Below, in pieces: positions 1-7,800 of a DNA stretch of 10,480 nt. Below the pieces are notes generated by a model. The model did no database searches. It was not told the origin of the DNA and saw only the letters and a program-made list of their open reading frames with translations. Source of the DNA: Clostridia bacterium (lineage in GTDB: Bacteria > Bacillota_A > Clostridia > Oscillospirales > CAG-272); contig JAFZCF010000121.1 of assembly GCA_017552165.1 (NCBI GenBank), positions 1 to 10,480 on the forward strand, in the 5' to 3' direction. Position 1 is the stretch's first letter. Each line of letters opens with the position of its first letter. Position numbers and translations under genes: made by a program.

Positions 1-1370
1 CCCTTTCTTTTCAGATAATCGACAAAGCTTTTTTCGCCTTTTTTGTTGAACGTTTCTTTGTCGGTAGATACATCCCAAAAAGAAATGTTCATTTCATTGT
101 CATGCCAGAGACAAAGTTCGACTTCCGTCCCGTCGTCCATGACCGCGATTCTTACGCCCTCGATAAAGTATGCGGGATCGCTGCTTGTTTCCGGATTTTC
201 TGGGATTTTCCAGGACGCGACGTGCCTGTCAAAGTCTTCAAACAGGAATTGAACGGACTTATATGTTTTATGCGCGGTGTCTGCATCATATGAGCATTCA
301 ACGCGGTATTTCCCGTTTCTTGCGGAGACGTTTTCGAACCTGCGCCACGAACCCGATTCCGTTTTGACCTCATCGAAATACAGATCGACTATACGCATGT
401 CTTTTGACATGAGATACTTCAAAAAACTTTTGTTCCCGCTGTTGTCAAAAACGTGTATATCAGCCGATGCCTCGAATATCACTTTGGCACCGTCCGTGAG
501 CAGGCAGCGGTCTATTACCATGCCGTCATCGAGCGTATTTGAGAGTTTTCTCACTCCGGGTGATGCGCCGACTATCAGATACGCCGTTTTTTCGTTGACG
601 TATCCGCTCACCGTGGCATTGAGACGCTTAAGCCGGTCGGCAACGTTCCTGCGGCTCATTCCGTTCACTTGTCCCGTAACGGCGACGCTCGCACCGTAAA
701 ACGAGTTGCCCGCAGGCTCCGGGCGATGAAAAAGTCGTGAAAGATTCACCCACACGGCAGGGCGCACACCGCCCGTACCCCGGGCGTGCCGCATGTCAAA
801 CAAATAATCGACATCGCCGTAAGGAGAGACAAGCGTGGCATAGCAGCCTCCAAAACCTTCACGCAGCCACCAGCAACAGCAGCAGTCGTCGTCGCTGAGC
901 GCTCCCCGCGAACGACAATACGGCGTACTCCGGCATTTAAGGCTTCCCTCGTCCCTGTCAAAGTATCGGTAAGCCTCCGCTTGGCTGAGAATAAACACCC
1001 TGTCGGCTGTGCGCTTTCCGTCACAACTCCAATCTGTACGCCAATCCCATACGAAGTTTCGGTTTTCAAGAACCGCGGGAATTATCGCACTCTGTTCATC
1101 ACGGTTAAACGCCGTTTTGTATAACGAAGTGTTGAGCCACTTTCGCAGAGAACTTTTTTCCCACTTTTCATCAGGTTCAATGCGTTTTTCGTCAGACGCA
1201 CAGTCGAGCGAGTATTTGCTTATAAGGAGCGCCATACCGCCCGTTTTACCCAGGACGAGCCACTCGATATCTGCGACGACGCCGTCCTCCGTCTGCGGAT
1301 ACCTGCCGAACTTTACGATTTCCGTCTCCTTTTTCGGCTTTTCCGTTTCAAAAACAATTCTGCTTTTCAT
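1..1370 (-). CDS. DUF6273-BRCT fusion protein, 3' end outside window
   Basis: The minus-strand frame is open without a stop from ATG at 1370 to base 1, giving 456 codons plus two bases, so the C-terminus lies outside the window. Residues about 17-212 match the DUF6273 pattern: an opening FGRYPQ (21-26), EWLVLG, LRKWLNTS, WWLRE (167-171) and a closing GGVRPAVWV (200-208). Residues about 222-300 look like a BRCT domain: VAVTG (229-233), a helix, then VSGYVNEKTAYLIVG (254-268), as in the DNA ligase LigA BRCT. BRCT domains usually bind phosphopeptides or DNA ends; DUF6273 has no known function. Residues 300-456 match nothing I know but carry FxxxGxKSFxxYL twice (308-320, 441-453). Four consecutive cysteines (163-166) precede the WW motif. 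The frame upstream reaches a stop with no other start codon, so ATG 1370 is the only choice. The ribosome site is weak, and the gene lies 19 nt after its neighbour, suggesting coupled translation. The reading frame is near certain; its role is unknown. Confidence 0.88.
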   Translation of the reverse strand, partial: MKSRIVFETEKPKKETEIVKFGRYPQTEDGVVADIEWLVLGKTGGMALLISKYSLDCASDEKRIEPDEKWEKSSLRKWLNTSLYKTAFNRDEQSAIIPAVLENRNFVWDWRTDWSCDGKRTADRVFILSQAEAYRYFDRDEGSLKCRSTPYCRSRGALSDDDCCCCWWLREGFGGCYATLVSPYGDVDYLFDMRHARGTGGVRPAVWVNLSRLFHRPEPAGNSFYGASVAVTGQVNGMSRRNVADRLKRLNATVSGYVNEKTAYLIVGASPGVRKLSNTLDDGMVIDRCLLTDGAKVIFEASADIHVFDNSGNKSFLKYLMSKDMRIVDLYFDEVKTESGSWRRFENVSARNGKYRVECSYDADTAHKTYKSVQFLFEDFDRHVASWKIPENPETSSDPAYFIEGVRIAVMDDGTEVELCLWHDNEMNISFWDVSTDKETFNKKGEKSFVDYLKRK

Positions 1371-1389
1371 ACGCTCGTCTTTTCGATGC

Positions 1390-1974
1390 TCACCAACTCA
1401 GATCCCCGAAGATCCTTGCGAGATCGGCAAACGCCTTGTCGGTCAGTTCTTTCTGTTTACGGAGGTCGTCGTCCCCGCGGGGATAACCATTTTCGGTCAG
1501 CTTTCGCAGCTCGTCAAACTCGTCGGCCGTCCCGTTTACGAGATTTTCCCAAAGCTCCCAACGGTCGGCGGCGCCGTCTTCGCGTCCGTCGTCAAAAACG
1601 CAGTTCCCGATCGCGGGGGTGTTTTTGATGAAAAACCTCAGATAATCCCTCAGGATTATCGCGAGAAATCGGTCGGTCTGCCAGTGAACGTCCCACGATA
1701 TGCCCGCTACTTCGAACGAGCCGTCGGGCGTCGGTCTCAGTTTTCCGCATTTCAGGCGCCTGAGCCGCCGGCGTCTGATCGCCTCTTTTACTTTATCCCC
1801 GAGGCGGCCGAAGCCGATTACCCCGTATTCCGGAAGGGCGATTATACGGTGTATCCTTTCTTCAAAGTTTTCCCGTGAATAAATACCGTTGCCGTTTTCG
1901 TCTGTTTCGCAAAGTCCTTCGGCCGTTTCGTCAAATATCTTTTTCCATTTACTTTCGGTGATTAACTTTTTCAT
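1390..1974 (-). CDS. uncharacterised 194-residue protein
   Basis: I do not recognise this protein. It is 194 residues long with no signal peptide or membrane segment, so it is probably cytoplasmic. The N-terminal third is mixed charged helix (ESKWKKIFDE, then an IHRIIALPEYGVIGFGRLGDKVKEAI segment with a short glycine-rich turn). A strongly basic patch IRRRRLRRLK lies at 66-75. The middle contains GISWDVHWQTDRFLAIILRDYLRFF (91-115), and the C-terminal third is acidic and helical. The basic patch could contact nucleic acid, but that is a guess. The start ATG at 1974 is preceded by GGGAAAGG-type purines and lies about 48 nt downstream of a good promoter. It is the first gene of an operon with the DUF6273-BRCT gene 19 nt downstream, so the two products may act together. 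Confidence 0.8.
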   Translation of the reverse strand: MKKLITESKWKKIFDETAEGLCETDENGNGIYSRENFEERIHRIIALPEYGVIGFGRLGDKVKEAIRRRRLRRLKCGKLRPTPDGSFEVAGISWDVHWQTDRFLAIILRDYLRFFIKNTPAIGNCVFDDGREDGAADRWELWENLVNGTADEFDELRKLTENGYPRGDDDLRKQKELTDKAFADLARIFGDLSW

Positions 1975-1994
1975 GTTTACGCCTTTCCCGTCCG

Positions 1995-2017
1995 ACGTGC
2001 TTTTTTCCCGCGCACGT
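1995..2017 (-). repeat. small inverted repeat in the leader of the leftward operon
   Basis: ACGTGC (1995-2000) and GCACGT (2012-2017) are perfect complements separated by 11 bases. The repeat sits just downstream of the minus-strand -10 box, about where transcription would begin, and upstream of the ATG at 1974. It could be a 5' mRNA hairpin or an operator for a dimeric repressor. A 6-bp arm is short enough to occur by chance. Confidence 0.3.
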
Positions 2018-2021
2018 AAGG

Positions 2022-2050
2022 ATTATAGCGGTGCGGGGTGCGGAAATCAA
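2022..2050 (-). promoter_or_regulatory. sigma-A promoter of the leftward operon
   Basis: Read on the minus strand, TTGATT (2050-2045) is followed by a 17-base spacer and a perfect TATAAT (2027-2022). Transcription would start near 2015, giving a leader of about 40 nt to the ATG at 1974. The gene-free stretch 1975-2283 is a divergent promoter region: this promoter serves the left operon, and another at 2141-2169 serves the right one. Confidence 0.75.
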
Positions 2051-2140
2051 ACCGAAATCGCGTATCGCCTCCGTTTCGCAGGAAGGGCCGGCTCACCGAC
2101 CTCCTAAGCGCAAAAAACGCCCCGATCACGGCCTCTCCAC

Positions 2141-2169
2141 TTGAAAAACGCGCGAAATAATGATAAAAT
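2141..2169 (+). promoter_or_regulatory. sigma-A promoter of the rightward operon
   Basis: TTGAAA (2141-2146), a 17-base spacer and TAAAAT (2164-2169) form a near-consensus promoter. Transcription would start near 2176, leaving a leader of about 105 nt before the GTG start at 2284. No other gene lies between it and the cyclophilin-like gene, so it probably drives the whole set from 2284 onward. Confidence 0.75.
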
Positions 2170-2174
2170 AAAAT

Positions 2175-2198
2175 CCGGCGGGAAACGCGACACGCCGG
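2175..2198 (+). repeat. GC-rich inverted repeat in the leader of the rightward operon
   Basis: CCGGCG (2175-2180) pairs with CGCCGG (2193-2198) around a 12-base loop, right at the predicted transcription start. No T-run follows, so it is not a terminator. It may be a 5' stabilising hairpin or an operator. In GC-rich DNA a 6-bp arm is weak evidence, and I do not recognise a riboswitch in the 105-nt leader. Confidence 0.3.
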
Positions 2199-2283
2199 GA
2201 ATACCGACCGGGTTCGCCGCCGGGCCGATGGGACGATCTCTCTGCCCGCGGAACGACCGAAAACACCTGACGGAGGAAAAACC

Positions 2284-2676
2284 GTGAAAAAAGATATGAT
2301 CGAAGCGATAAGGCCGACGTGCGTGCTCGTCGTCAGGGCGTGCGGGAAAACGTTCTACGCGAGTCTTGAAAACAACCCCTCGGCGAGGGCGTTTATCGAA
2401 AAGCTCAGCCCGGCGTGTATCATAGTCTGCGCGTCGGACCTCGACGGCGCCGGTAAGGCCGGCGCCCTCCCCTGGGATCTGCCGCAATGCGACGGCGTCA
2501 CGGCGGCGCCCGGGGACGTTATGCTCGTTGACGGGGACCGGATAGGCGTTTTTCACGGCGAAAGCCCGCGGCGCTTCACCCGCCTCGCAAAGATCGGAAG
2601 CGCATCGGAACAGGTCCTCTCCGCCGCCCTCGGCGACTGCGCCTCCCTGTCTTTTCATCTCGAATGGAGCGAATGA
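2284..2676 (+). CDS. cyclophilin-like fold protein
   Basis: This 130-residue protein follows the pattern of small bacterial cyclophilin-like fold proteins. It has a first strand with the CGKTFYASLENNPSARAF region (20-37), the ALPWDLP turn (61-67), the PGDVMLVDGDRIGVFHG strand pair (76-92) and the FTRLAKIG segment (98-105). The fold resembles cyclophilin, but these proteins are not proven prolyl isomerases and their role is generally unknown. The GTG start is favoured because GGAGG at 2272-2276 lies 7 nt upstream; the in-frame ATG at 2296 has no such site. No signal peptide is evident. It is the first gene of the operon and ends one base before the next start. Confidence 0.85.
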   Translation: MKKDMIEAIRPTCVLVVRACGKTFYASLENNPSARAFIEKLSPACIIVCASDLDGAGKAGALPWDLPQCDGVTAAPGDVMLVDGDRIGVFHGESPRRFTRLAKIGSASEQVLSAALGDCASLSFHLEWSE

Positions 2677-2677
2677 A

Positions 2678-3115
2678 ATGAAAATAAAAAAGGGCTCGGG
2701 CTGGAACGCCTTTTACGACGAGGAAAACGAAAGATATTTCGGAGAAAACGGCGGGATAATGTCCTACCACCTTTTTGAGCTGACGAAAGAAATGTTCGAC
2801 CGGCTCGACGTTTCGATGCGCGAGGGAGCGGCATACGACGTTATGCGCGACGGGCGGCACCTCTATATGTCGGTGGACGACCGGTGCGGCCCGCCGTACA
2901 CCGTCGTTTTTGACGACGAATACGGAAAGCTCTGCCCGTGGGCGAGCGTCATGTCGGCCGGAAAGGTCTGGTCCGACGAGCTGACCGACGCCGCCGTCGA
3001 GATCTTCGAGTCCGAAAAGGACAACCGCGAACAGCGCAGAAAAAAGCGCGCCGCGCGCGGGAAAAAAGCGAAAGATCCCGGCGAACCGGGACCGTCGGAC
3101 GAAGGCAGATCATGA
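2678..3115 (+). CDS. uncharacterised 145-residue protein with basic C-terminal tail
   Basis: I cannot assign a family. Residues 1-112 look like a compact globular domain rich in aromatic and acidic residues: KGSGWNAFYDEENERYF near the start, then YHLFELTKEMFDRL (30-43), PPYTVVFDDEYGKLCPW (72-88) and a C-terminal helix. From about 113 the sequence becomes a lysine/arginine-rich tail (REQRRKKRAARGKKAK, 117-132) ending in a Pro/Gly/Glu stretch that is probably disordered. The ATG lies one base after the previous stop, with GGAG at 2666-2669 eight nt upstream. Its stop overlaps the GNAT start in an ATGA. This tight coupling supports a real gene, and the basic tail might bind nucleic acid or another polyanion. 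Confidence 0.8.
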   Translation: MKIKKGSGWNAFYDEENERYFGENGGIMSYHLFELTKEMFDRLDVSMREGAAYDVMRDGRHLYMSVDDRCGPPYTVVFDDEYGKLCPWASVMSAGKVWSDELTDAAVEIFESEKDNREQRRKKRAARGKKAKDPGEPGPSDEGRS

Positions 3116-3648
3116 TTGAAATAAGAACGGCAAAAAGAGAGGACGCCGGGCGGCTGAGGGAGATATACGCCTACTACGTCGCCGAGACCGCGATTTCTTT
3201 TGAATACAAGGTCCCCTCGGTCGATGAGTTCGCCGGCAGGATAGAGCGCACTCTGAAAAAATATCCCTATCTCGTCATCGTGAGGAACGGCAGGACGGAG
3301 GGCTACGCCTACGCGGGGCCTCTTAAGGAACGGGCGGCCTACGACCCCTCCTGCGAGGTCAGCATTTATATCGACCGGGGCGCCCGCCGTGGCGGGCTCG
3401 GACGCGCGCTTTACGCCGCGCTTGAGGACGAGCTCAAAAAAATCGGGATCGTCAACCTCTACGCCTGCGTCGCTTATCCCGAAAAAGAGGACGAATATCT
3501 CACGACAAACAGCGCGGATTTTCACGAGCATCTGGGCTTTCGGACCGTCGGCAGGTTTCACGGATGCGCGAAAAAGTTCGGCCGGTGGTACGACATGATA
3601 TGGATGGAAAAGATCATCGGCGCGCACGCGGAGGAGACGAATGGATAA
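3112..3648 (+). CDS. GNAT acetyltransferase, phosphinothricin/methionine-sulfoximine type
   Basis: A 178-residue cytoplasmic N-acetyltransferase that should move acetyl from acetyl-CoA to an amino group. Features of the phosphinothricin acetyltransferase branch (COG1247) are visible: AISFEYKVPSVDEFAGRI (27-44), GYAYAGPLKERAAYDPSCEVSIYI (64-87), the acetyl-CoA loop RRGGLGRAL (92-100) with the R-x-x-G-x-G pattern, and the closing FHEHLGFRTVGRFHGCAKKFGRWYDMIWMEK block (137-167). Family members acetylate phosphinothricin, methionine sulfoximine or related amino acids; the substrate here cannot be read from sequence. The ATG at 3112 overlaps the previous stop (ATGA) and has GAAGG at 3101-3105. Earlier in-frame codons would run through the upstream gene, so this start is preferred. 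Its end overlaps the next gene by 8 nt. Confidence 0.9.
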   Translation: MIEIRTAKREDAGRLREIYAYYVAETAISFEYKVPSVDEFAGRIERTLKKYPYLVIVRNGRTEGYAYAGPLKERAAYDPSCEVSIYIDRGARRGGLGRALYAALEDELKKIGIVNLYACVAYPEKEDEYLTTNSADFHEHLGFRTVGRFHGCAKKFGRWYDMIWMEKIIGAHAEETNG

Positions 3649-4060
3649 GAGCAAAATCGAAAAATTCATCGGGAGACGGCAGGTCGCCTTTATCTGCTCG
3701 GTAGACGGTGAGGGATTCCCGAACGTCAAGGCGATGCTGAGGCCGAGAAAGACCGACGGGCTGAAATATTTTTATTTTTCGACAAACACGTCGTCGATGC
3801 GCGTCGGGCAGTATCTGAAAAATCCAAACGCCTGTATATATTTTTATCGCAAAGGCCTGTTCAGGTACACGGGCGTCATGCTGAGGGGCAAAATGGAGGT
3901 CCTGACCGATCAGGAGACCAAGAACGCAATATGGCGCAGGGGCGACACGGTGTTCTATAAGGACGGCGTTACCGACCCCGACTACTGCGTCCTTAAATTC
4001 ACCGCCGAAAGCGGGAGATACTACTGCGACCTGAGGACGGAAAACTTCACGGTCGGATAA
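3641..4060 (+). CDS. pyridoxamine 5'-phosphate oxidase family protein
   Basis: A 139-residue protein with the FMN-binding split-barrel pattern of small PNPOx-like proteins. A first strand RRQVAFICSVDGEGFPNVKAML (12-33) is followed by KYFYFSTNTSSMRVGQYLKNPNACIYFY (42-69), typical of the FMN phosphate site and the strand after it, then YTGVMLRGKMEVL (76-88) and a short C-terminal barrel. Such proteins bind FMN, or sometimes F420 or heme, and act as general flavin reductases or oxidoreductases; very few are true pyridoxine oxidases. GGAGG at 3630-3634 lies 6 nt before the ATG. The start overlaps the GNAT gene by 8 nt, so translation is probably coupled. Fusions or pairs of GNAT and PNPOx-like proteins suggest a shared detoxification role, but this is inference. 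Confidence 0.88.
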   Translation: MDKSKIEKFIGRRQVAFICSVDGEGFPNVKAMLRPRKTDGLKYFYFSTNTSSMRVGQYLKNPNACIYFYRKGLFRYTGVMLRGKMEVLTDQETKNAIWRRGDTVFYKDGVTDPDYCVLKFTAESGRYYCDLRTENFTVG

Positions 4061-4063
4061 AAA

Positions 4064-4077
4064 CCCGGCGCGCCGGG
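4064..4077. repeat. perfect 14-bp GC palindrome between two operon genes
   Basis: CCCGGCGCGCCGGG reads the same on both strands and fills most of the 38-nt gap between the PNPOx-like and C26 genes. It lacks a loop and a following T-run, so it is not a standard terminator. It could modulate expression of the last gene or be a dimeric binding site. Chance is possible in GC-rich DNA. Confidence 0.4.
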
Positions 4078-4098
4078 CATCTGAAAGGAACCTTAAAA

Positions 4099-4812
4099 AT
4101 GGAGACAAAAAAGCCCGTCGTCGGCGTCATGCCGCTTTGGGACGATGAGAAGGACAGTCTGTGGATGCTGCCGGGATATCTCGACGGGCTGAGCCGGGCG
4201 GGGGCGATACCCTTTATTTTCCCGTTTCTGACCGACGGGGCGGAGATTGCCCGGCTGGCGGGATTCTGCGACGGATTCCTCTTTACGGGAGGGCACGACG
4301 TGTCCCCCGAACTATATCGCGAAAAGCCGCTCGACGGCCTCATTTCGTCATGCGAAAAGCGCGACAGGATGGAGGCCGTGGTCCTTAAGCTCGCCCTTGA
4401 GAGCGACAAGCCGGCGCTCGGAATCTGCCGGGGAATACAGTTCATCAACGCCGCGCTCGGCGGGACTCTTTATCAGGATCTCCCGCTTCAGCACCCGTCG
4501 GAGATCAATCACCACGGGAGCGCGCCGTACGACAGGCCGGTACACGACGTGGCGATAGCGAGCGGTTCCCCGCTCCGCACCCTCCTCGGGAGGGACGTCC
4601 TGCCCGTGAACAGCTTCCACCATCAGGCGATAAAAGATCTCGCCCCGGGGCTCGAGGTCATGGCGACGGCGCCCGACGGGATAACCGAGGCTGTGTTCAT
4701 GCCCGGACGGCGCTTCCTCTGGGCCGTCCAGTGGCACCCCGAGTTTTCCTACAAAACCGACGAAAACAGCCGTAAGATCTTCGCCGCCTTCGCCGAATCG
4801 ATGAAGGGGTAA
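4099..4812 (+). CDS. gamma-glutamyl-gamma-aminobutyrate hydrolase family protein (peptidase C26)
   Basis: A 237-residue class I glutamine-amidotransferase-fold hydrolase of the PuuD/peptidase C26 group, the family's usual length. The catalytic triad is visible: the nucleophile Cys110 in GICRG (108-112), with His213 and Glu215 in QWHPE (211-215). The TGGHDVSPELY block (63-73) and FHHQAIKDLAPGL (173-185) are family hallmarks. Members hydrolyse gamma-glutamyl amide bonds, for example in gamma-glutamyl-GABA of the putrescine pathway; the substrate here is unproven because no other puu gene is present. AAAGGA at 4084-4089 precedes the ATG by 9 nt. It lies 38 nt after the PNPOx-like gene with no terminator between, so it is probably the last gene of the native operon. 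GC content falls sharply just after its stop. Confidence 0.93.
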   Translation: METKKPVVGVMPLWDDEKDSLWMLPGYLDGLSRAGAIPFIFPFLTDGAEIARLAGFCDGFLFTGGHDVSPELYREKPLDGLISSCEKRDRMEAVVLKLALESDKPALGICRGIQFINAALGGTLYQDLPLQHPSEINHHGSAPYDRPVHDVAIASGSPLRTLLGRDVLPVNSFHHQAIKDLAPGLEVMATAPDGITEAVFMPGRRFLWAVQWHPEFSYKTDENSRKIFAAFAESMKG

Positions 4813-4861
4813 GCCCACGTTATTTCATTTTTTACATCAAGTTGGAGCAAAAATCAATTTA

Positions 4862-7800
4862 ATGAGCAAAAACGAATTGGTCAGACCGTATAACACATCC
4901 GAAATAAAAAGCAAATACAAAAAGCTCATTTCTTCCGCAACAAAGTGTATCAATAACACAGGTAAAATACTGGATGAAATAAAAAAATATCTGCGAATTA
5001 ACAAAAACAAGTTTATAGCTTATTCCAATAGAGACATTAAAGGAGTAGAAAAAGTCGATCCCTTTTATTCGTTTAATAAGCTTGTCTGCATGGAATATGA
5101 ACTAATTTCCTGCAGGGAAAAAAGCGATAACTGTCAAAATTTCCTGCAAGTCTTTTACGCAGATATATACGAAAATATGAAGAAACTGTCCGCGGCTTCA
5201 AATGGCCTGACATGGGCTTTCTCTTCAAAAAACAGAAAATCGGCCTCTATAGATGCGGCCGGTTATTTTGCCGGTCTCGATAAAATTGTGTCTGAGCTGC
5301 ACATTACGGAAGATATTGATTTTTTGATGTCATTTTCAAATCCGAGTTCAGATATAATAAAAGCCGATTTTGAAAACAGGAGAGACCGCTATTGCTTTGA
5401 GATTTATAAAACAATTTCAGAGAGCAATATTGACCGATCGGAACTTTTTGACACAAACCGTATTTGGAACCAAAGAAACGAGATAAATAAATGCGCCGGC
5501 ACAATCAATTCATTAACCGATAAATCGAAAAATGAAGTAAAATCCGCTGTTGAAAAAATGGTGGTATCAAAATTACTGGAGTTGCTTAAATCAATTTCGG
5601 TCGACGAATTGAACAGAAACAAGAAAGGAATCCGGACAAAAGCGCTGCTCGACGCGGGATACAGCAATATTGCAGATATATATACCGCAAGCGAGGCGTC
5701 ATTGGCTTCGATATACGGAATCAGTTACGATAAAGCTTACACGATAAAGGATACGGCCAGCGGAATCGCCAACGAAGCAAAGAAGAAGATTAAAATCCAG
5801 TTAAGCGTCGACGATAAAAACAAGACCGCGTCTGGTGTTGTTTCCGCGCTGTATAAAACAATTTATTTCAAAGAGGTCAACAATAGCGTTATTGCGCTCT
5901 TAGGCGAAAACGATCCCATAATTTCGGAAGAAATCGAAACAGTTCAAAGACATAATAACGCCCTTACGTGGCCGTTTGAGCCGAGCGACGTTCAATCTCA
6001 AGTAATTAACTCATATGATTCATTAAAAAGGCGGCTGACCGGCGAATACTATTTGAATGTTTCCGATTCGCTGTCTCGCTTACAGCAATTCCAAAAGGAT
6101 GAAAAAACCGCCTGGGACTCTTTTGAGCACAACTCGATAGCGTTCTATAACGCGCTTGAAGATATATGCCCCGGAGTTCTCGGCAACGATAATTCTCTGT
6201 ACGGATTACCCGAAGACCTCGCGAGGCAAATTCAGGACGAGTGTATATATCCGGACGGACTTCTTTGCACCTTGAGAAGATATCAGGAGTGGGGAGTAAA
6301 ATATATTTTACATCAAGGCAGGGTACTTTTGGGAGACGAAATGGGACTGGGTAAAACTATCCAGGCCATTGCCGCGATGGTTTCTTTGAAAAACACCGGG
6401 GCGACGCACTTTGTTGTTGTTTGTCCGGCGAGCGTTTTGACAAACTGGTGCCGTGAAATAGCAAAGCACAGCAAATTAAAACCGATTTTAGTTCATGGAA
6501 ACGACAAATCGAGGGCTTTTGCCTCGTGGGTGAAATATGGCGGTGTCGCGGTAACCAACTATGAATCTGCGGGCTGTTTCAAATTCAGCGACGGATTCCG
6601 ATTCAGCCAAATCGTCGTTGATGAAGCGCACTACATTAAAAACCCTTCCGCAAGAAGGACAAGAAACGTTTTACGCATTTGTGGTTCAGCCGACAGAGTT
6701 CTTTTTATGACCGGTACCCCTCTCGAAAACAATGTTGACGAGATGGTCGGGCTTATAAAGACTCTTAATCCTTCAATTGCCGCAAAAATTGAATCTATAA
6801 AATTCTTGGTTACCGCTTCACAATTCAGAAACGAAATATCTCCGGTTTATTACAGAAGAAAACGCGAAGACGTCCTGACAGAGTTGCCGGAGCTGGTTGA
6901 GAGCAATGAATGGTGCGAAATGCTGAGAGAGGAAGAAAACGAATACGAAAATCTTCTGCTTGAGGGCGCGCATTATATGACCATCCGTCAGTTGTCATGG
7001 AATTGTGATGATTTGAGAAAATCATGCAAAGCCCTCCGCATGCTTGAAATAATAAATGAAGCCAAAAGCAACGGAAGAAAGATTCTTATTTTTTCGTTTT
7101 TCCTTAACACAATCAGAAAAATTAAAGCATTGCTCGGCGAGAGCTGTTTAAACCCCATTACCGGCGAACTCAATTCAAACAGAAGACAGGAAATAATTGA
7201 CGAGTTTGAACAATCCGACCCCGGGACTTCTCTTGTTTGCCAGATTATGTCCGGAGGCACGGGATTAAATATTCAGGCGGCGAGCGTTGTTATTATCTGT
7301 GAGCCGCAGTTAAAACCGTCAATTGAAAATCAGGCAATCTCCAGGGCATACAGAATGGGCCAGTCGAGAAGCGTACTGGTTTACCGTCTGCTTTGCGAGA
7401 ACACGCTTGATGAAAAAATCAACAATCTTCTTGAAGGAAAGCAGTTAATATTTGATACTTTCGCGGACAAATCCGTCGCCGCGGAGATTGAGAAAAAAGA
7501 AACTGAGATTGACACTTCAAAGCTTAAAGATCTTATCGCTGAGGAAATCGACAGAATCAAAGGAAAGAAGACCTCAAGTAACGATTCGTCATTTGAGGGC
7601 AAAGAGGATCTCGACAAAAAATATACGGAAAAAAATTTCAGCGATGAAAGCGATGAAAAAGATGATTTTTCAGCTGAAACAAACGATGTAGACAGTGAAA
7701 AAGATTATCACGCTGATTATCAAACTGATTTTCGTAAAAAGACCAACACAGAAAAGTACGAAAAATATGAAACAGATTATTCGAGCATAAAAACTGTTCC

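Noticed and set aside
1009..1878. A 289-codon plus-strand open frame
   Set aside because: It is antisense to two minus-strand genes that have a promoter, operon spacing and recognisable domains. It has no ribosome site and its product matches no family pattern.
2863..3729. A 288-codon minus-strand open frame
   Set aside because: It runs antisense across the well-supported 145-residue and GNAT genes and starts within the PNPOx-like gene, with no promoter of its own.
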